Of a DNA stretch of 11,085 nt, positions 1 to 6,487 are shown piece by piece; the first letter of the stretch is position 1; each line of letters starts with the position of its first letter. Both the position numbers and the translations under genes were made by a program. The notes under the pieces were generated by a model that saw nothing but the letters and a program-made list of their open reading frames with translations, ran no database searches and was not told where the DNA came from. The stretch comes from Firmicutes bacterium UBA1393 (GTDB taxonomy: Bacteria > Bacillota > DTU025): assembly GCA_002305255.1 (NCBI GenBank), contig DBQN01000007.1, positions 1 through 11,085 on the forward strand, written 5' to 3'.

Positions 1-23
1 TTCGAATCCCGCCTCCGGCACCA
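1..23 (+). tRNA. 3' end of a tRNA (partial, possibly tRNA-Leu)
   Basis: The window opens in the T-loop of a tRNA. TTCGAAT is the seven-base loop, CCCGC the 3' side of the T stem, CTCCGGC the 3' acceptor strand, A the discriminator base, and CCA is encoded at 21-23. The anticodon lies outside the window, so the amino acid cannot be read. The acceptor would pair with a 5' GCCGGAG, and with discriminator A this resembles some bacterial leucine tRNAs. That identity is a guess. The tRNA call itself is firm because loop, stem and CCA all fit. Confidence 0.9.
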
Positions 24-47
24 TACATATCCCCTACTAGATGACTT

Positions 48-75
48 GAGCCGTGGGTGCGAACGCCCACGGCTC
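48..75 (+). terminator. GC-rich hairpin downstream of the tRNA
   Basis: A perfect 10-bp inverted repeat (GAGCCGTGGG / CCCACGGCTC) with an 8-base loop lies 24 bases after the tRNA CCA end. Its position suggests it ends the tRNA transcript. No real T-tract follows (TGTGCGTCTT), so intrinsic termination may be weak. It could also be a processing or protective stem. Confidence 0.55.
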
Positions 76-341
76 TGTGCGTCTTGCCCGAGCGCGTTTT
101 CCGTCCAGTAGTGCACAAAGGCTGTTGTTGCTCGCAGATCGGCAGGGAGCTCGGCTGATGCACGGCTCGACAGCTTTACGGCACACAGTCTCGCTATAGC
201 TCCTGACGCCAAGAACGCGATCAAACCATCGGATGAGTCGCAGAAGTCCGGCTCCCATAGCGAGAGAGGCCAGTCTATCAGGTAATCGTCGATAAGTGCT
301 CATGCTCAGTTCGCCGCCGACATTGCGGCCACTCGGAGAAG
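76..341. other. Stretch with no recognisable gene
   Basis: No supported gene is visible between the two hairpins. A leftward open frame of 116 codons crosses this stretch, but its end runs through the tRNA-proximal hairpin and its start through the hairpin at 342-366. It has no ribosome binding site, and its Arg/Ser-rich product matches no family I recognise. I see no promoter, repeat or RNA gene here. A decayed gene fragment is possible. Confidence 0.4.
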
Positions 342-366
342 AGGCACCGCGCCTTACGCGGTGCCT
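342..366 (-). terminator. Hairpin terminator candidate after the LRR gene
   Basis: A perfect 10-bp stem (AGGCACCGCG / CGCGGTGCCT) with a 5-base loop lies about 60 bases beyond the final stop codon of the leftward LRR reading frame. On the minus strand the stem is followed by CTTCTCC, a short pyrimidine run rather than a true U-tract. Location and stem quality support a terminator for the leftward genes. Confidence 0.5.
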
Positions 367-427
367 TGCATGCACTATTCGCTGCACTGTGCATGGCCGG
401 AATACTCGATGTGCCTCAGTCTGAGGG

Positions 428-1714
428 CTAAGGCATGTTCTGAGGGGTGTAGGTCACGGTTGCCCCGCGCCCTACTAGGGTGTTGATATCCGCCATGTCC
501 CCTTCGTCATCTGTGAGATCGAGCTTGTTCCATTGAAGCGCGATGGTGTCTCCGATACCTAGTCCCAGGTTCTCCACTAGCGCTGAGATGTCGTCTATCT
601 GGTTGTGGCTTAGCTCAAGCTAGTCAAGGTATTCCAACCCGGAAAGAGGATCTACGTCTGAGATCATGTTGAGAGCTAGGTTCAGTCTGTACAGCTTGGT
701 AAGCCCCGACAACGCGCTAATATCAGTGATGTCGTTGTACTCCAGATACAGTACTTCGAGCTCAGTCATTCCCGCGAGTAGGTCCATATCCGAAAACTCG
801 TTCGCCGCCAGATACAGAGTCACCAGGTTCGTCAACCCTTCTATAGGACCGAAATCCCTTGCATCAATGTAGGACAATGACAATCCCATGAGGCACGGGA
901 GCTCGGCGATGGCACTTATGTCGGAGATCGGATTGAAGTTCAGGTAGAGGGTATCAAGACTGGTGAGCGCTGCGACCGGTTCTATAGTATCTATGGCGTT
1001 GGAGTGTCCGTATATTTCTCTCAGGTTGGTCAGTCCTTCGATGGGCGTGCGACTGGTGACATTGCAGTCACTGAAGTTCAGCTCCTCAAGACTGAGGAGG
1101 CCCACAAGAGGGGTAAGGTCGTCGACTTAATTGCCCGTGGCGTACAGAATGCGAAGCTCAGTGAGTCCTGAGAGAGGACCAAGGTCTGATATCTGGTTGT
1201 AGCTGAAATCGAGCTCCTCAAGGCCTATCAGGTGTCCTATGCCGTCCAGGCTGGATATTTCGCGTTCACTGGCGATTAGCCTGGTGATGTTCATCACGTC
1301 ACCCTTGGTCAACTGCCCTTCGGGCTTCTCGATGGTTTCGCGCACAGCGGCTTCGAGGTTGGAATCCACAAACGTGACAGGATCGGAATTCGTATCAGTC
1401 GCGGTGAAGTCGACGCTGTTGGGTTCTTCGCTAACCTGTCGGCTTGTCGGAGTGAATGTCCAACCCGACTTCGTTGGCGTCACTGTTACAGTGCCTTTGA
1501 GTCCGATCTTCGCCCACCCGCCGTCAGCTCCGGTGACAGCGGTGCCGAAGTCACCGCTGAAGAGAAGGGTCACTTCTTCCACGCCCTGTGCACTGTCGAC
1601 AACGGTGATGTACCCTGATACCTTGTACGTCTTGGATCCGCTAGTGCACCCGGATGCCGCAAGGAGCACGGCAAAGATGCCCACACACAACAACAGTCTT
1701 GCACACCGAGTCAA
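428..1714 (-). pseudogene. Leucine-rich-repeat lipoprotein broken by two nonsense codons
   Basis: Read as one frame, this is a 428-codon secreted LRR lipoprotein. The start is TTG at 1714, seven bases after a GGAGG; an ATG at 1718 is out of frame. Residues 1-22 are a hydrophobic signal ending in a lipobox (AASG) with Cys23 as the lipidation site. Residues about 30-110 form a beta-rich, Ig or carboxypeptidase-regulatory-like domain (KVSGYITV...GWTFTPTSR). From about 115 comes an LRR cap (SNLEAAVRETI) and about ten internalin-like 22-residue repeats of the form LxxLxLxxNxIxDxxPLxGLTx, then a capping tail ending at a TAG at 428. The frame carries TAA at 1127-1129 (codon 196, where a Gln after Asn is expected) and TAG at 620-622 (codon 365). 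No frameshift is needed, and repeat spacing is exact across both stops. Such proteins are usually surface-anchored and bind proteins or polymers. Inference: a recently inactivated gene; a truncated 195-residue lipoprotein could still be made. Confidence 0.85.
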
Positions 1715-1865
1715 TCATCCACCTCCTGCCCGCAGGCATTAATATCCAGATGCAAAATGCCGTTCTGTACCGATAGGCGATCGTCTTCTGTGAAATTTCG
1801 TCAATGTGCAACCGCCATCGGGTTTGGTGCCGCGGGCAGGTTGAGTGGAACACGCGTTGCTCGGC

Positions 1866-2588
1866 TCACAGTCTCGCGAGCTCTCCTGAGGTCAGGAACT
1901 TGACCATGTCGTCAAATGACCCGCGGAAGTCGGGCGGCCGGCAGTCGATTCCCCGGTCTATCAGGTAATCCTCAACTAGATAGGTTCGCATGCCGAGTTC
2001 GCCGGCGACACAGTCTTCCTGCATATCGTTGCCGACCATTATGCACTCCTCGGGGGCCCGGCCTATGGTCTCCAATACCTCTTCGTAGTAGCTCGTGTTT
2101 GGCTTGCAGCTATGGAAGTCCTCGTACGTGGATACGAGCTTGTAAGGCAAACCGTGGATTCCGCCCCACTTCAGGCGTTCCTCGGTGGCAACCCTGGGGA
2201 AGATGGGGTTTGTGGCTATCGCCACGTCGTAGCCAGAGCGGATCAGCCACTCCAGCGTCGGGCGTGCGGCGGGGTGGGGCACTACACCCAGCGAAACGCC
2301 GAGCTGCGGGAATACGGCGCCGTAGTATTCGGTTGTGAGCTGTTCAAGCTGGTCCTGGTTGCAGCTGATTCGCCGGAGGATGTCTTGCCAGAACGCCTCT
2401 CTGTTGGTGCCGGGGCCGGTGTTGTCCACCATCACCTGCGTGGACTCTAGCAGAGCCTTTACGAAGGTTCGAGGGTCCATCAGGTGCGCGACTGCACGGC
2501 TGATCGTTGCTACATACTCATGTAGGAACTGGTCGGGGTCAAACCTGACGAGCGTACCATCGAGATCGAACAGGACGGCCCGTATCAA
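1866..2588 (-). CDS. HAD-superfamily hydrolase (phosphatase-like)
   Basis: A 240-residue haloacid-dehalogenase-type hydrolase, probably a cytosolic phosphatase acting on a small phosphorylated metabolite; the substrate cannot be told. Motif I is DLDGT, with D8 the nucleophile and D10 the acid/base. Motif II is T126 in VAIATNP. Motif III is K162 in HSCKPN. Motif IV is VGNDMQED (D188, D192), which binds Mg2+. An alpha-helical cap lies between motifs I and II (about residues 16-100), as in the phosphoglycolate-phosphatase-like subgroup, and total length is normal. The start is TTG at 2588, set by GAGGTG five bases upstream and by motif I starting at residue 5. It lies 151 bases upstream of the LRR pseudogene on the same strand. 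No convincing promoter was found between it and the divergent PadR gene. Nothing looks damaged. Confidence 0.9.
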   Translation of the reverse strand: MIRAVLFDLDGTLVRFDPDQFLHEYVATISRAVAHLMDPRTFVKALLESTQVMVDNTGPGTNREAFWQDILRRISCNQDQLEQLTTEYYGAVFPQLGVSLGVVPHPAARPTLEWLIRSGYDVAIATNPIFPRVATEERLKWGGIHGLPYKLVSTYEDFHSCKPNTSYYEEVLETIGRAPEECIMVGNDMQEDCVAGELGMRTYLVEDYLIDRGIDCRPPDFRGSFDDMVKFLTSGELARL

Positions 2589-2664
2589 CTGATCACCTCA
2601 TCCTGAGTAGTAAGGACTACGCTATCCTAGTATTGCACATCTTGACGTTGCTTCCCTCCAACGG

Positions 2665-2697
2665 CGCCCGCATGGCCTTGTGGGCGGCTTGCGGGCG
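2665..2697. repeat. 8-bp inverted repeat in the divergent intergenic region
   Basis: CGCCCGCA (2665-2672) and TGCGGGCG (2690-2697) are perfect inverted copies separated by 17 bases. They lie between the HAD gene and the PadR promoter. It may be a protein-binding site or a hairpin; no function is assigned. Confidence 0.35.
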
Positions 2698-2730
2698 ACC
2701 AGCCGGCAATGGTCACACGATATTAGTGTG

Positions 2731-2760
2731 TTGACAATAGTGTATGTCACACAGTATTAT
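2731..2760 (+). promoter_or_regulatory. Sigma-A-type promoter of the padR-HAAS operon
   Basis: A consensus -35 TTGACA (2731-2736) is followed after 18 bases by a -10 TATTAT (2755-2760). Transcription would begin near 2767, only about 20 bases before the PadR start. This rules out the longer in-frame start at 2744, which lies inside the promoter. Confidence 0.8.
2736..2758. promoter_or_regulatory. Imperfect palindrome, probable PadR operator
   Basis: The bases between the -35 and -10 boxes form a 23-base imperfect palindrome of half-sites AATA-n-TGT-n-TG and CA-n-ACA-n-TATT around a central base. TGT/ACA dyads with AT-rich flanks are typical of PadR-family operators, and a bound dimer here would block RNA polymerase. 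A second short dyad, CACAC-N7-GTGTG, lies just upstream at 2714-2730. Autoregulation is inferred from position. Confidence 0.6.
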
Positions 2761-2785
2761 GTGTACGCCAGGAGGTGATGTGGCC

Positions 2786-3154
2786 ATGGATCTCGACACA
2801 ACTCTGAAGAACCTCGCGCTTGAGCTGAGGCGCGGCACGCTGACTCTGGCGGTTCTGAGCCAGCTCACTACGGCGCAGTACGGTTACTCGCTGTTGCAGA
2901 GGCTGGCCGCGCGAGGAGTGGATATCGACCAGAACACGCTCTACCCGCTACTCAGGCGGCTCGAGAGTCAGCAACTGCTGGATAGTGACTGGTCGGTGGA
3001 AGGCTCGCGACCGCGCCGCTACTACGTTCTGAGTGAGCAAGGGCGTAGCGCGCTTAGCGAGATCATGGCGGAATGGTATCGCATAGTGGACACGGTGAAT
3101 GGCCTTCTGAGACCGGACGCACAGGACGGAGATGATACGTATGGAGTTGATTGA
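2786..3154 (+). CDS. PadR-family transcriptional regulator
   Basis: A DNA-binding protein of about 122 residues. It has the PadR winged-helix signature: the N-terminal ELRRGTLTLAVLSQL helix, YGYSLLQRL, then NTLYPLLRRLESQQLL as the recognition helix, and the wing around SRPRRYYVLSEQGRSAL. A C-terminal helix (EWYRIVDTVNGLL) would provide dimerisation. The AGGAGGTGA site at 2770-2778 can serve ATG 2786 or an in-frame GTG at 2780. I chose the ATG because MDLDTTLKNLALELRRG fits the usual start of the family. The gene overlaps the next one by 14 bases, so the two are translationally coupled. PadR proteins usually repress their own promoter and a linked membrane function; the palindrome in its promoter fits that. 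The ligand is unknown. Confidence 0.93.
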   Translation: MDLDTTLKNLALELRRGTLTLAVLSQLTTAQYGYSLLQRLAARGVDIDQNTLYPLLRRLESQQLLDSDWSVEGSRPRRYYVLSEQGRSALSEIMAEWYRIVDTVNGLLRPDAQDGDDTYGVD

Positions 3155-4160
3155 TCGATACGTGGCTGCAGTCGGGCGCCGTCTGCCTTCTAAGACGCGC
3201 GCGGATATCGAGGCTGAGCTGAGATCACTCATCATGGACGCCATCGACGAGCGGCGCGCCGCCGGTGGCGAACCCTCTGAGGAAGATGTAGTGAATGTGT
3301 TGAAGAGCTTTGGATCTCCCGCGGAGGTGGCGGCCAGATACTCGCCTGATCCTCACTACCTCATAGGCCCTCAGCTGTTCGATGCCTATAGGCTGGTGGT
3401 CGCGATAGTGCTCGGCGCTGTCACGCTGGGTCTCGGCATCGCTCTGGCGCTGGACCTCGGGATCAACGGCGTTTCACTGGTCGAAGGTTTCGGCGAGTTC
3501 CTGTCGGGCCTGGTATCAGGCGTGCTGAGCGCCCTGGGCTCGGTGACCATAGTGTTTGCCGTTCTCGAACGCGCACTGTCGGAAAAGGACAAGGAAGCCA
3601 TGGCCGGGGCTACGAGGCAATGGGATCCAAGGAGACTGCCGCCTACCGCCGACGCCGACGCCGTCAAGATCAGCGATTCGGTCATGGCGATATGCTTCAC
3701 CCTGCTGGCACTGGTGGTCTTCAACGTGTTCATGGATAGACTGGGAGTCTACTATGCGCGAGACGGGGAATGGAGATACACCGCAGTGCTCCGCCGCGAT
3801 GTGCTGGCGTCATTCCTCCCCTACCTGAACATTCTGTTCGTGGCCGGACTTCTGCACCATACGATTCTGCTGGCGCAGAGGCGCTGGTCGATAGGAAGTC
3901 GCGTGTTCAGCCTGGTCATCGGGGCCGCCAACCTCGTGTTGCTCGGATACCTGCTCAGGGCCACTATCATCGATGCAAGTGCCTTCATGTCCCTCGGGGG
4001 GTCGGCCAGTCCGGAACAACTGGAGTCGCTCGCGAAGATCATTGCAGGTGTGCTGCGTGGCGTGTTCGTAGTGGCGATCGTGGGGACCATCGTCGAAATG
4101 GTGAAACAGGTTGTGGCCATGGTGAAGAGCGTGGCCGGAGGCGGATACGCGAGCAGATGA
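3141..4160 (+). CDS. HAAS-domain multi-spanning membrane protein
   Basis: A 339-residue protein. Its N-terminal 70 residues look like a HAAS/DUF1700-type cytosolic helical domain (LIDRYVAAVGRRLPSKTRADIEAELRSLI, then SEEDVVNVLKSFGSPAEVAARY). About six hydrophobic helices follow, near residues 85-105, 120-142, 181-199, 222-245, 254-275 and 300-320. A charged cytosolic loop (about 145-178) separates helices two and three. PadR-HAAS pairs are common in Firmicutes: the HAAS partner is a membrane protein thought to work with the regulator in envelope or stress responses, though its biochemical activity is unknown. Start ATG 3141 is preferred because GGAG lies nine bases upstream; the ATG at 3132 abuts that site. 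No transporter ATPase or other effector follows, as the operon ends in a hairpin at 4206-4231. Confidence 0.82.
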   Translation: MELIDRYVAAVGRRLPSKTRADIEAELRSLIMDAIDERRAAGGEPSEEDVVNVLKSFGSPAEVAARYSPDPHYLIGPQLFDAYRLVVAIVLGAVTLGLGIALALDLGINGVSLVEGFGEFLSGLVSGVLSALGSVTIVFAVLERALSEKDKEAMAGATRQWDPRRLPPTADADAVKISDSVMAICFTLLALVVFNVFMDRLGVYYARDGEWRYTAVLRRDVLASFLPYLNILFVAGLLHHTILLAQRRWSIGSRVFSLVIGAANLVLLGYLLRATIIDASAFMSLGGSASPEQLESLAKIIAGVLRGVFVVAIVGTIVEMVKQVVAMVKSVAGGGYASR

Positions 4161-4205
4161 GGGCTGAAGCATGCGGCATGAAAATCAGAGGCAGCGAGGA
4201 TGACC

Positions 4206-4231
4206 GAGGGCGGGCCCGCAGGCCCGCCCTC
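4206..4231 (+). terminator. 11-bp GC hairpin between convergent genes
   Basis: GAGGGCGGGCC and GGCCCGCCCTC form a perfect 11-bp stem with a 4-base CGCA loop, 45 bases after the HAAS gene stop. The next gene is convergent and ends at 4273, so the hairpin may end transcription from both sides. Only TTGCTC follows on the plus strand, so it is not a textbook U-tract. Confidence 0.75.
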
Positions 4232-4272
4232 TTGCTCGACTCAGCTCAGCTGCCAGGCCACATGCAATGGGG

Positions 4273-4782
4273 CTAGAAGCCCGCGGCCGGCCGTGGGGGC
4301 GCGTCAGTTGCTCTGGGCTGCACGGTGAGCGCCGGCACCACTGCGCCCGCAGGCGCTGCCGGGGCTGAGGCCGCAGGTGATCCGCCCTGACCCGGATTTG
4401 ATACTTCGAAGGGGCCGGTGCCCACGCCCGGACCGAACCCCGGACCGAACCCCATACCGAATCCGGGGCCGAATCCTGGGCCAAACCCCGGACCAAAGCC
4501 CGTGCCAAAGCCGGGGCCGAATCCGGGCCCGAAGCCCCAGCCTGGTCCCCAACCCGGCCACCAGCCGAAGCCCGGGCCGAACCCTGGCCCGAATCCGGGC
4601 CCGAACCCCGGACCCCAACCCCAGCCGAACCAGGGAACGCCCCAGCGGTCGCCGCAGCCAGGGCCACACAGGCCCCATGGACGCTGTCCCGTCTGCACTC
4701 CCTGGCCGGGGCCGGCTCCAGAACCGAGCTGTGACGGGGTTGCGTTTGAGCTGTATAGAACAGCGGGATTGTACGCCGACAT
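4273..4782 (-). CDS. Gly/Phe/Pro-repeat protein, possibly spore surface
   Basis: A 169-residue low-complexity protein of no recognised family. Residues 1-50 are mixed (MSAYNPAVLYSSNATP..., with two Cys in GLCGPGCGD). Residues 52-122 are almost entirely GFGP repeats with Trp-rich interruptions (GWGWGPGFG, GWWPGWGPGWG). The C-terminal 45 residues are Ala/Pro-rich. There is no signal peptide or membrane helix. The composition suggests an extended, aromatic, self-associating structural protein. Start ATG 4782 follows AAGGTGG by nine bases; upstream in-frame ATGs at 4788, 4791 and 4809 are possible but badly spaced. It is divergent from a spore protein gene, which makes a coat or exosporium role a reasonable inference, not a demonstrated one. 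The opposite strand is also open across the repeat (Pro/Gly/Asn-rich) but lacks a ribosome binding site, so the minus strand is preferred. Confidence 0.65.
   Translation of the reverse strand: MSAYNPAVLYSSNATPSQLGSGAGPGQGVQTGQRPWGLCGPGCGDRWGVPWFGWGWGPGFGPGFGPGFGPGFGWWPGWGPGWGFGPGFGPGFGTGFGPGFGPGFGPGFGMGFGPGFGPGVGTGPFEVSNPGQGGSPAASAPAAPAGAVVPALTVQPRATDAPPRPAAGF
4417..4629. repeat. Degenerate GGNTTCGGNCCN codon repeat
   Basis: About 210 bases are built from a 12-base unit encoding Gly-Phe-Gly-Pro on the minus strand, interrupted by Trp-, Thr- and Met-containing variants. The copies differ mostly at third codon positions, which suggests selection on the protein over a recent DNA duplication. 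Confidence 0.8.
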
Positions 4783-4952
4783 TGTCATCATCCACCTTGA
4801 AGCATTCATTATGGAAGGTATACGCGGTACAGTCTATTCGCGTTGCTCAAAGGCTGAATCGGTGCGCATTGCCCGGTTTTGCCCGTTGCGTCAGCAATCC
4901 GCATGGTTTCCCACGGACAGTATCGGGGAAGCATGAGACTGGAGGTGGTTCT

Positions 4953-5159
4953 ATGCCGCAGCGACGATCGATGGTGTCAGACCAGGTCAAGTATGAGATC
5001 GCCAGAGAACTCGGGTTCGCGAATAAGATAAGGCGGAACGGCGATTCATATGACTACGGTGACATCACTACCCGCGAGGCTGGCCTCATCGTGAGGAGGC
5101 TGATCGAGAGGGCAGAGACGGCTATGGCAAACCAGCTCAAGAGGGAGAGGGGGCATTAG
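4953..5159 (+). CDS. Small acid-soluble spore protein, alpha/beta type
   Basis: A 68-residue DNA-binding spore protein. In dormant spores this family coats DNA, protects it from UV and heat, and is degraded by the Gpr protease at germination. The first conserved segment is SDQVKYEIARELGF (residues 9-22), matching the KYEIA-E-G region that contains the protease site. The second is DITTREAGLIVRRLIERAE (37-55), matching the TTR-G--V---I--AE segment. Start ATG 4953 is seven bases after GGAGGTGG. Compared with the major Bacillus SASPs it has a longer polar linker (ANKIRRNGDSYDYG) and a short Arg-rich N-terminus, as in minor clostridial homologues. It should be expressed in the forespore under sigma-G, but I could not find a convincing sigma-G promoter. 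The stop codon lies inside the terminator hairpin. Confidence 0.9.
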   Translation: MPQRRSMVSDQVKYEIARELGFANKIRRNGDSYDYGDITTREAGLIVRRLIERAETAMANQLKRERGH

Positions 5160-5170
5160 CCCCCTCTCTT
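5145..5170 (+). terminator. Intrinsic terminator overlapping the SASP stop
   Basis: GAGAGGGGGC (5145-5154) pairs with GCCCCCTCTC (5159-5168) around the 4-base loop ATTA, and TTCTATAT follows. The last codons and the TAG (5157-5159) of the spore protein gene are inside the hairpin, so terminator and coding sequence are fused. Confidence 0.85.
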
Positions 5171-5197
5171 CTATATCTGCACCAGGTTCATTTCGTC

Positions 5198-5229
5198 TTG
5201 CGCAGATAGGGGGATTGTGGTACTATAAT
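5198..5229 (+). promoter_or_regulatory. Promoter candidate of the rrf2-fd-hcp operon
   Basis: A perfect -10 TATAAT lies at 5224-5229, 32 bases before the Rrf2 start. The best -35-like match, TTGCGC at 5198-5203, is 20 bases upstream, longer than ideal, so the promoter may need activation or a different -35. Rrf2 regulators often bind over such promoters, but I found no clear dyad here. Confidence 0.55.
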
Positions 5230-5261
5230 GCCGAAATACTGAGCGTGGGTTTTGAGGTCGT

Positions 5262-5729
5262 ATGGATCCGATTGAGAGTGGGGTGCGGAGCGTGGTCACG
5301 GCGATACAGATGTCGGAGGCGACGTCGCTTGCCTTGCATAGCATGGCTTTTGTTGCTATGGCAGGGGGCGAGTTGGTCACGGTGAAGCAGATAGCTGACG
5401 CAACCGGGTTCTCACATGCGCACCTTTCGAAGGTGCTGCAGCGCCTGGTCAGGGCAGGGTTGCTCGATTCCGTGCGGGGCCCAAAGGGAGGCTTCCGTCT
5501 TCCGCGCCCGGCCAGCCAGATCACTCTGCTCCAGGTGTACGAGGCTATGGAAGGGCGGCTCGTGGCGAATGCCTGCATGGCGGGGGTGCCGACAGGCAAG
5601 TGCGCGTTCGCCTCGTGTATCCTTGGCGATCTGCCAAAGAGGTTGACGGAGGACTTCCGGTCTTTCCTTGAATCGCGCGATCTTTCCTACTATATATGTC
5701 CACGCGGGGATAAACCGCAGGGGGTGTGA
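5262..5729 (+). CDS. Rrf2-family transcriptional regulator, probable Fe-S sensor
   Basis: A 155-residue winged-helix regulator. The helix-turn-helix is about residues 38-68 (ELVTVKQIADATGFSHAHLSKVLQRLVRAGLL), followed by the Rrf2 wing RGPKGGFRLPRP (72-83) and the long dimer helix ITLLQVYEAMEG. Cys105, Cys114 and Cys119 give C-x8-C-x4-C in the position where IscR and NsrR hold their Fe-S cluster; Cys146 lies near the end. Rrf2 proteins of this group sense redox state, NO or Fe-S supply. Start ATG 5262 has GAGG four bases upstream. The next in-frame ATG (5310) is nearer the usual family start but has no ribosome binding site. It heads a tight operon with a ferredoxin and Hcp, so control of Hcp in answer to nitrosative or redox stress is the best inference. 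Confidence 0.92.
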   Translation: MDPIESGVRSVVTAIQMSEATSLALHSMAFVAMAGGELVTVKQIADATGFSHAHLSKVLQRLVRAGLLDSVRGPKGGFRLPRPASQITLLQVYEAMEGRLVANACMAGVPTGKCAFASCILGDLPKRLTEDFRSFLESRDLSYYICPRGDKPQGV

Positions 5730-5737
5730 GCTCGGCT

Positions 5738-6487
5738 ATGTCAAGCGAACAGGGCGCGTACATTGAGCGCCAGACGATCTCGATAGATGAGTCCAAGTGC
5801 ACCGGATGCGGCACGTGTGCCAGCGCCTGTGCTGAGGGAGTCATCGCGGTGATAGACGGTGTGGCCAGAGTGGTCAACCAGGATCACTGTGATGGCCTCG
5901 GCGTGTGCGTGGGCGAATGCCCGCAGGGGGCGATATCCTTCACCACGGTGAGGCGGCCAGTCGCGGCAGCCGCCGGCGGCGGATGCCCGCTGTGGGACGC
6001 GACCTTTGATAAGCTGGAGCTCGCGGCGACTCCGGCGCCTAGCCCGGCTCCGACGTCGGCCCCGGCCCCGCCTCCCGCTACCGCCGGCGCCGCCGGTCGG
6101 GCCACACCCAACTGGCCCATCAAGCTCAGGCTCACTCCGCCTGACGCACCATGGCTGCGTGGTGCCGACATCGGAATCTGGGCCGACTGCGCGGGATTCG
6201 TGGCGCCCGGGGCAGCTCAGAGCGCTGTCGCAGGTAACGGAACGGGCGGGGCGATGATCATCGGCTGTCCGAAGTTCGATGATAGGCAGTTCTACCTCGA
6301 CAGACTCACCGACATCTTCCGGGTCTGTCTCCCGAGGTCTGTGAGCATCTACCACATGGCGGTGTCGTGCTGCGGCAGCATGATTGGCCTGGTCAAGCAG
6401 GCGCAGGAGGCAGCTGGCACCAACATGCCGGTTACGGCATTCAGAATCGACATGGACGGAACAGTATCAAGTGGGAGGTCAGTGTGA
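5738..6487 (+). CDS. Ferredoxin-like 4Fe-4S protein paired with Hcp
   Basis: A 249-residue protein, probably an electron carrier for Hcp. The N-terminal ferredoxin domain has a full C-x2-C-x2-C-x3-C set (Cys21, 24, 27, 31). A second motif has only three cysteines (CDGLGVCVGECP: Cys51, 57, 61), with Leu where the fourth would be. A Pro/Ala linker of about 30 residues (98-123) follows. The C-terminal domain has WPIKLRLTPPDAPWLRGADIGIWADC, MIIGCPKFDD and HMAVSCCGSMIGLVKQA, with conserved-looking Cys151, 177, 211 and 212 that may bind another cofactor. This architecture is found in Rrf2-ferredoxin-Hcp clusters. The start is uncertain: GTG 5726 overlaps the Rrf2 stop as GTGA, while ATG 5738 lies nine bases beyond it. 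Both have poor ribosome binding sites and suggest translational coupling. Its stop TGA shares a base with the Hcp ATG. Confidence 0.85.
   Translation: MSSEQGAYIERQTISIDESKCTGCGTCASACAEGVIAVIDGVARVVNQDHCDGLGVCVGECPQGAISFTTVRRPVAAAAGGGCPLWDATFDKLELAATPAPSPAPTSAPAPPPATAGAAGRATPNWPIKLRLTPPDAPWLRGADIGIWADCAGFVAPGAAQSAVAGNGTGGAMIIGCPKFDDRQFYLDRLTDIFRVCLPRSVSIYHMAVSCCGSMIGLVKQAQEAAGTNMPVTAFRIDMDGTVSSGRSV

Noticed and set aside
37..387. Leftward 116-codon open frame beside the tRNA
   Set aside because: It overlaps two perfect hairpins at its ends, has no ribosome binding site, and its product has no recognisable domain or coding-like composition.
414..426. Palindrome CCTCAG-T-CTGAGG just after the LRR stop
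   Set aside because: The one-base centre cannot form a good hairpin, and the better terminator candidate is the 10-bp stem at 342-366.
620..1105. Separate second LRR gene
   Set aside because: It is in the same frame and repeat register as the upstream lipoprotein frame and starts mid-repeat without a binding site, so it is the continuation of one interrupted gene.
620..1129. Stop-codon reassignment to explain TAA and TAG in the LRR gene
   Set aside because: TAG ends the intact acetyltransferase and spore protein genes here, so TAG is a normal stop; ordinary nonsense mutation is simpler.
4418..4936. Rightward Pro/Gly/Asn-rich open frame opposite the GFGP gene
   Set aside because: It has no ribosome binding site and is a consequence of the GC-rich codon repeat being open on both strands; the minus frame has a good start site and more coherent ends.
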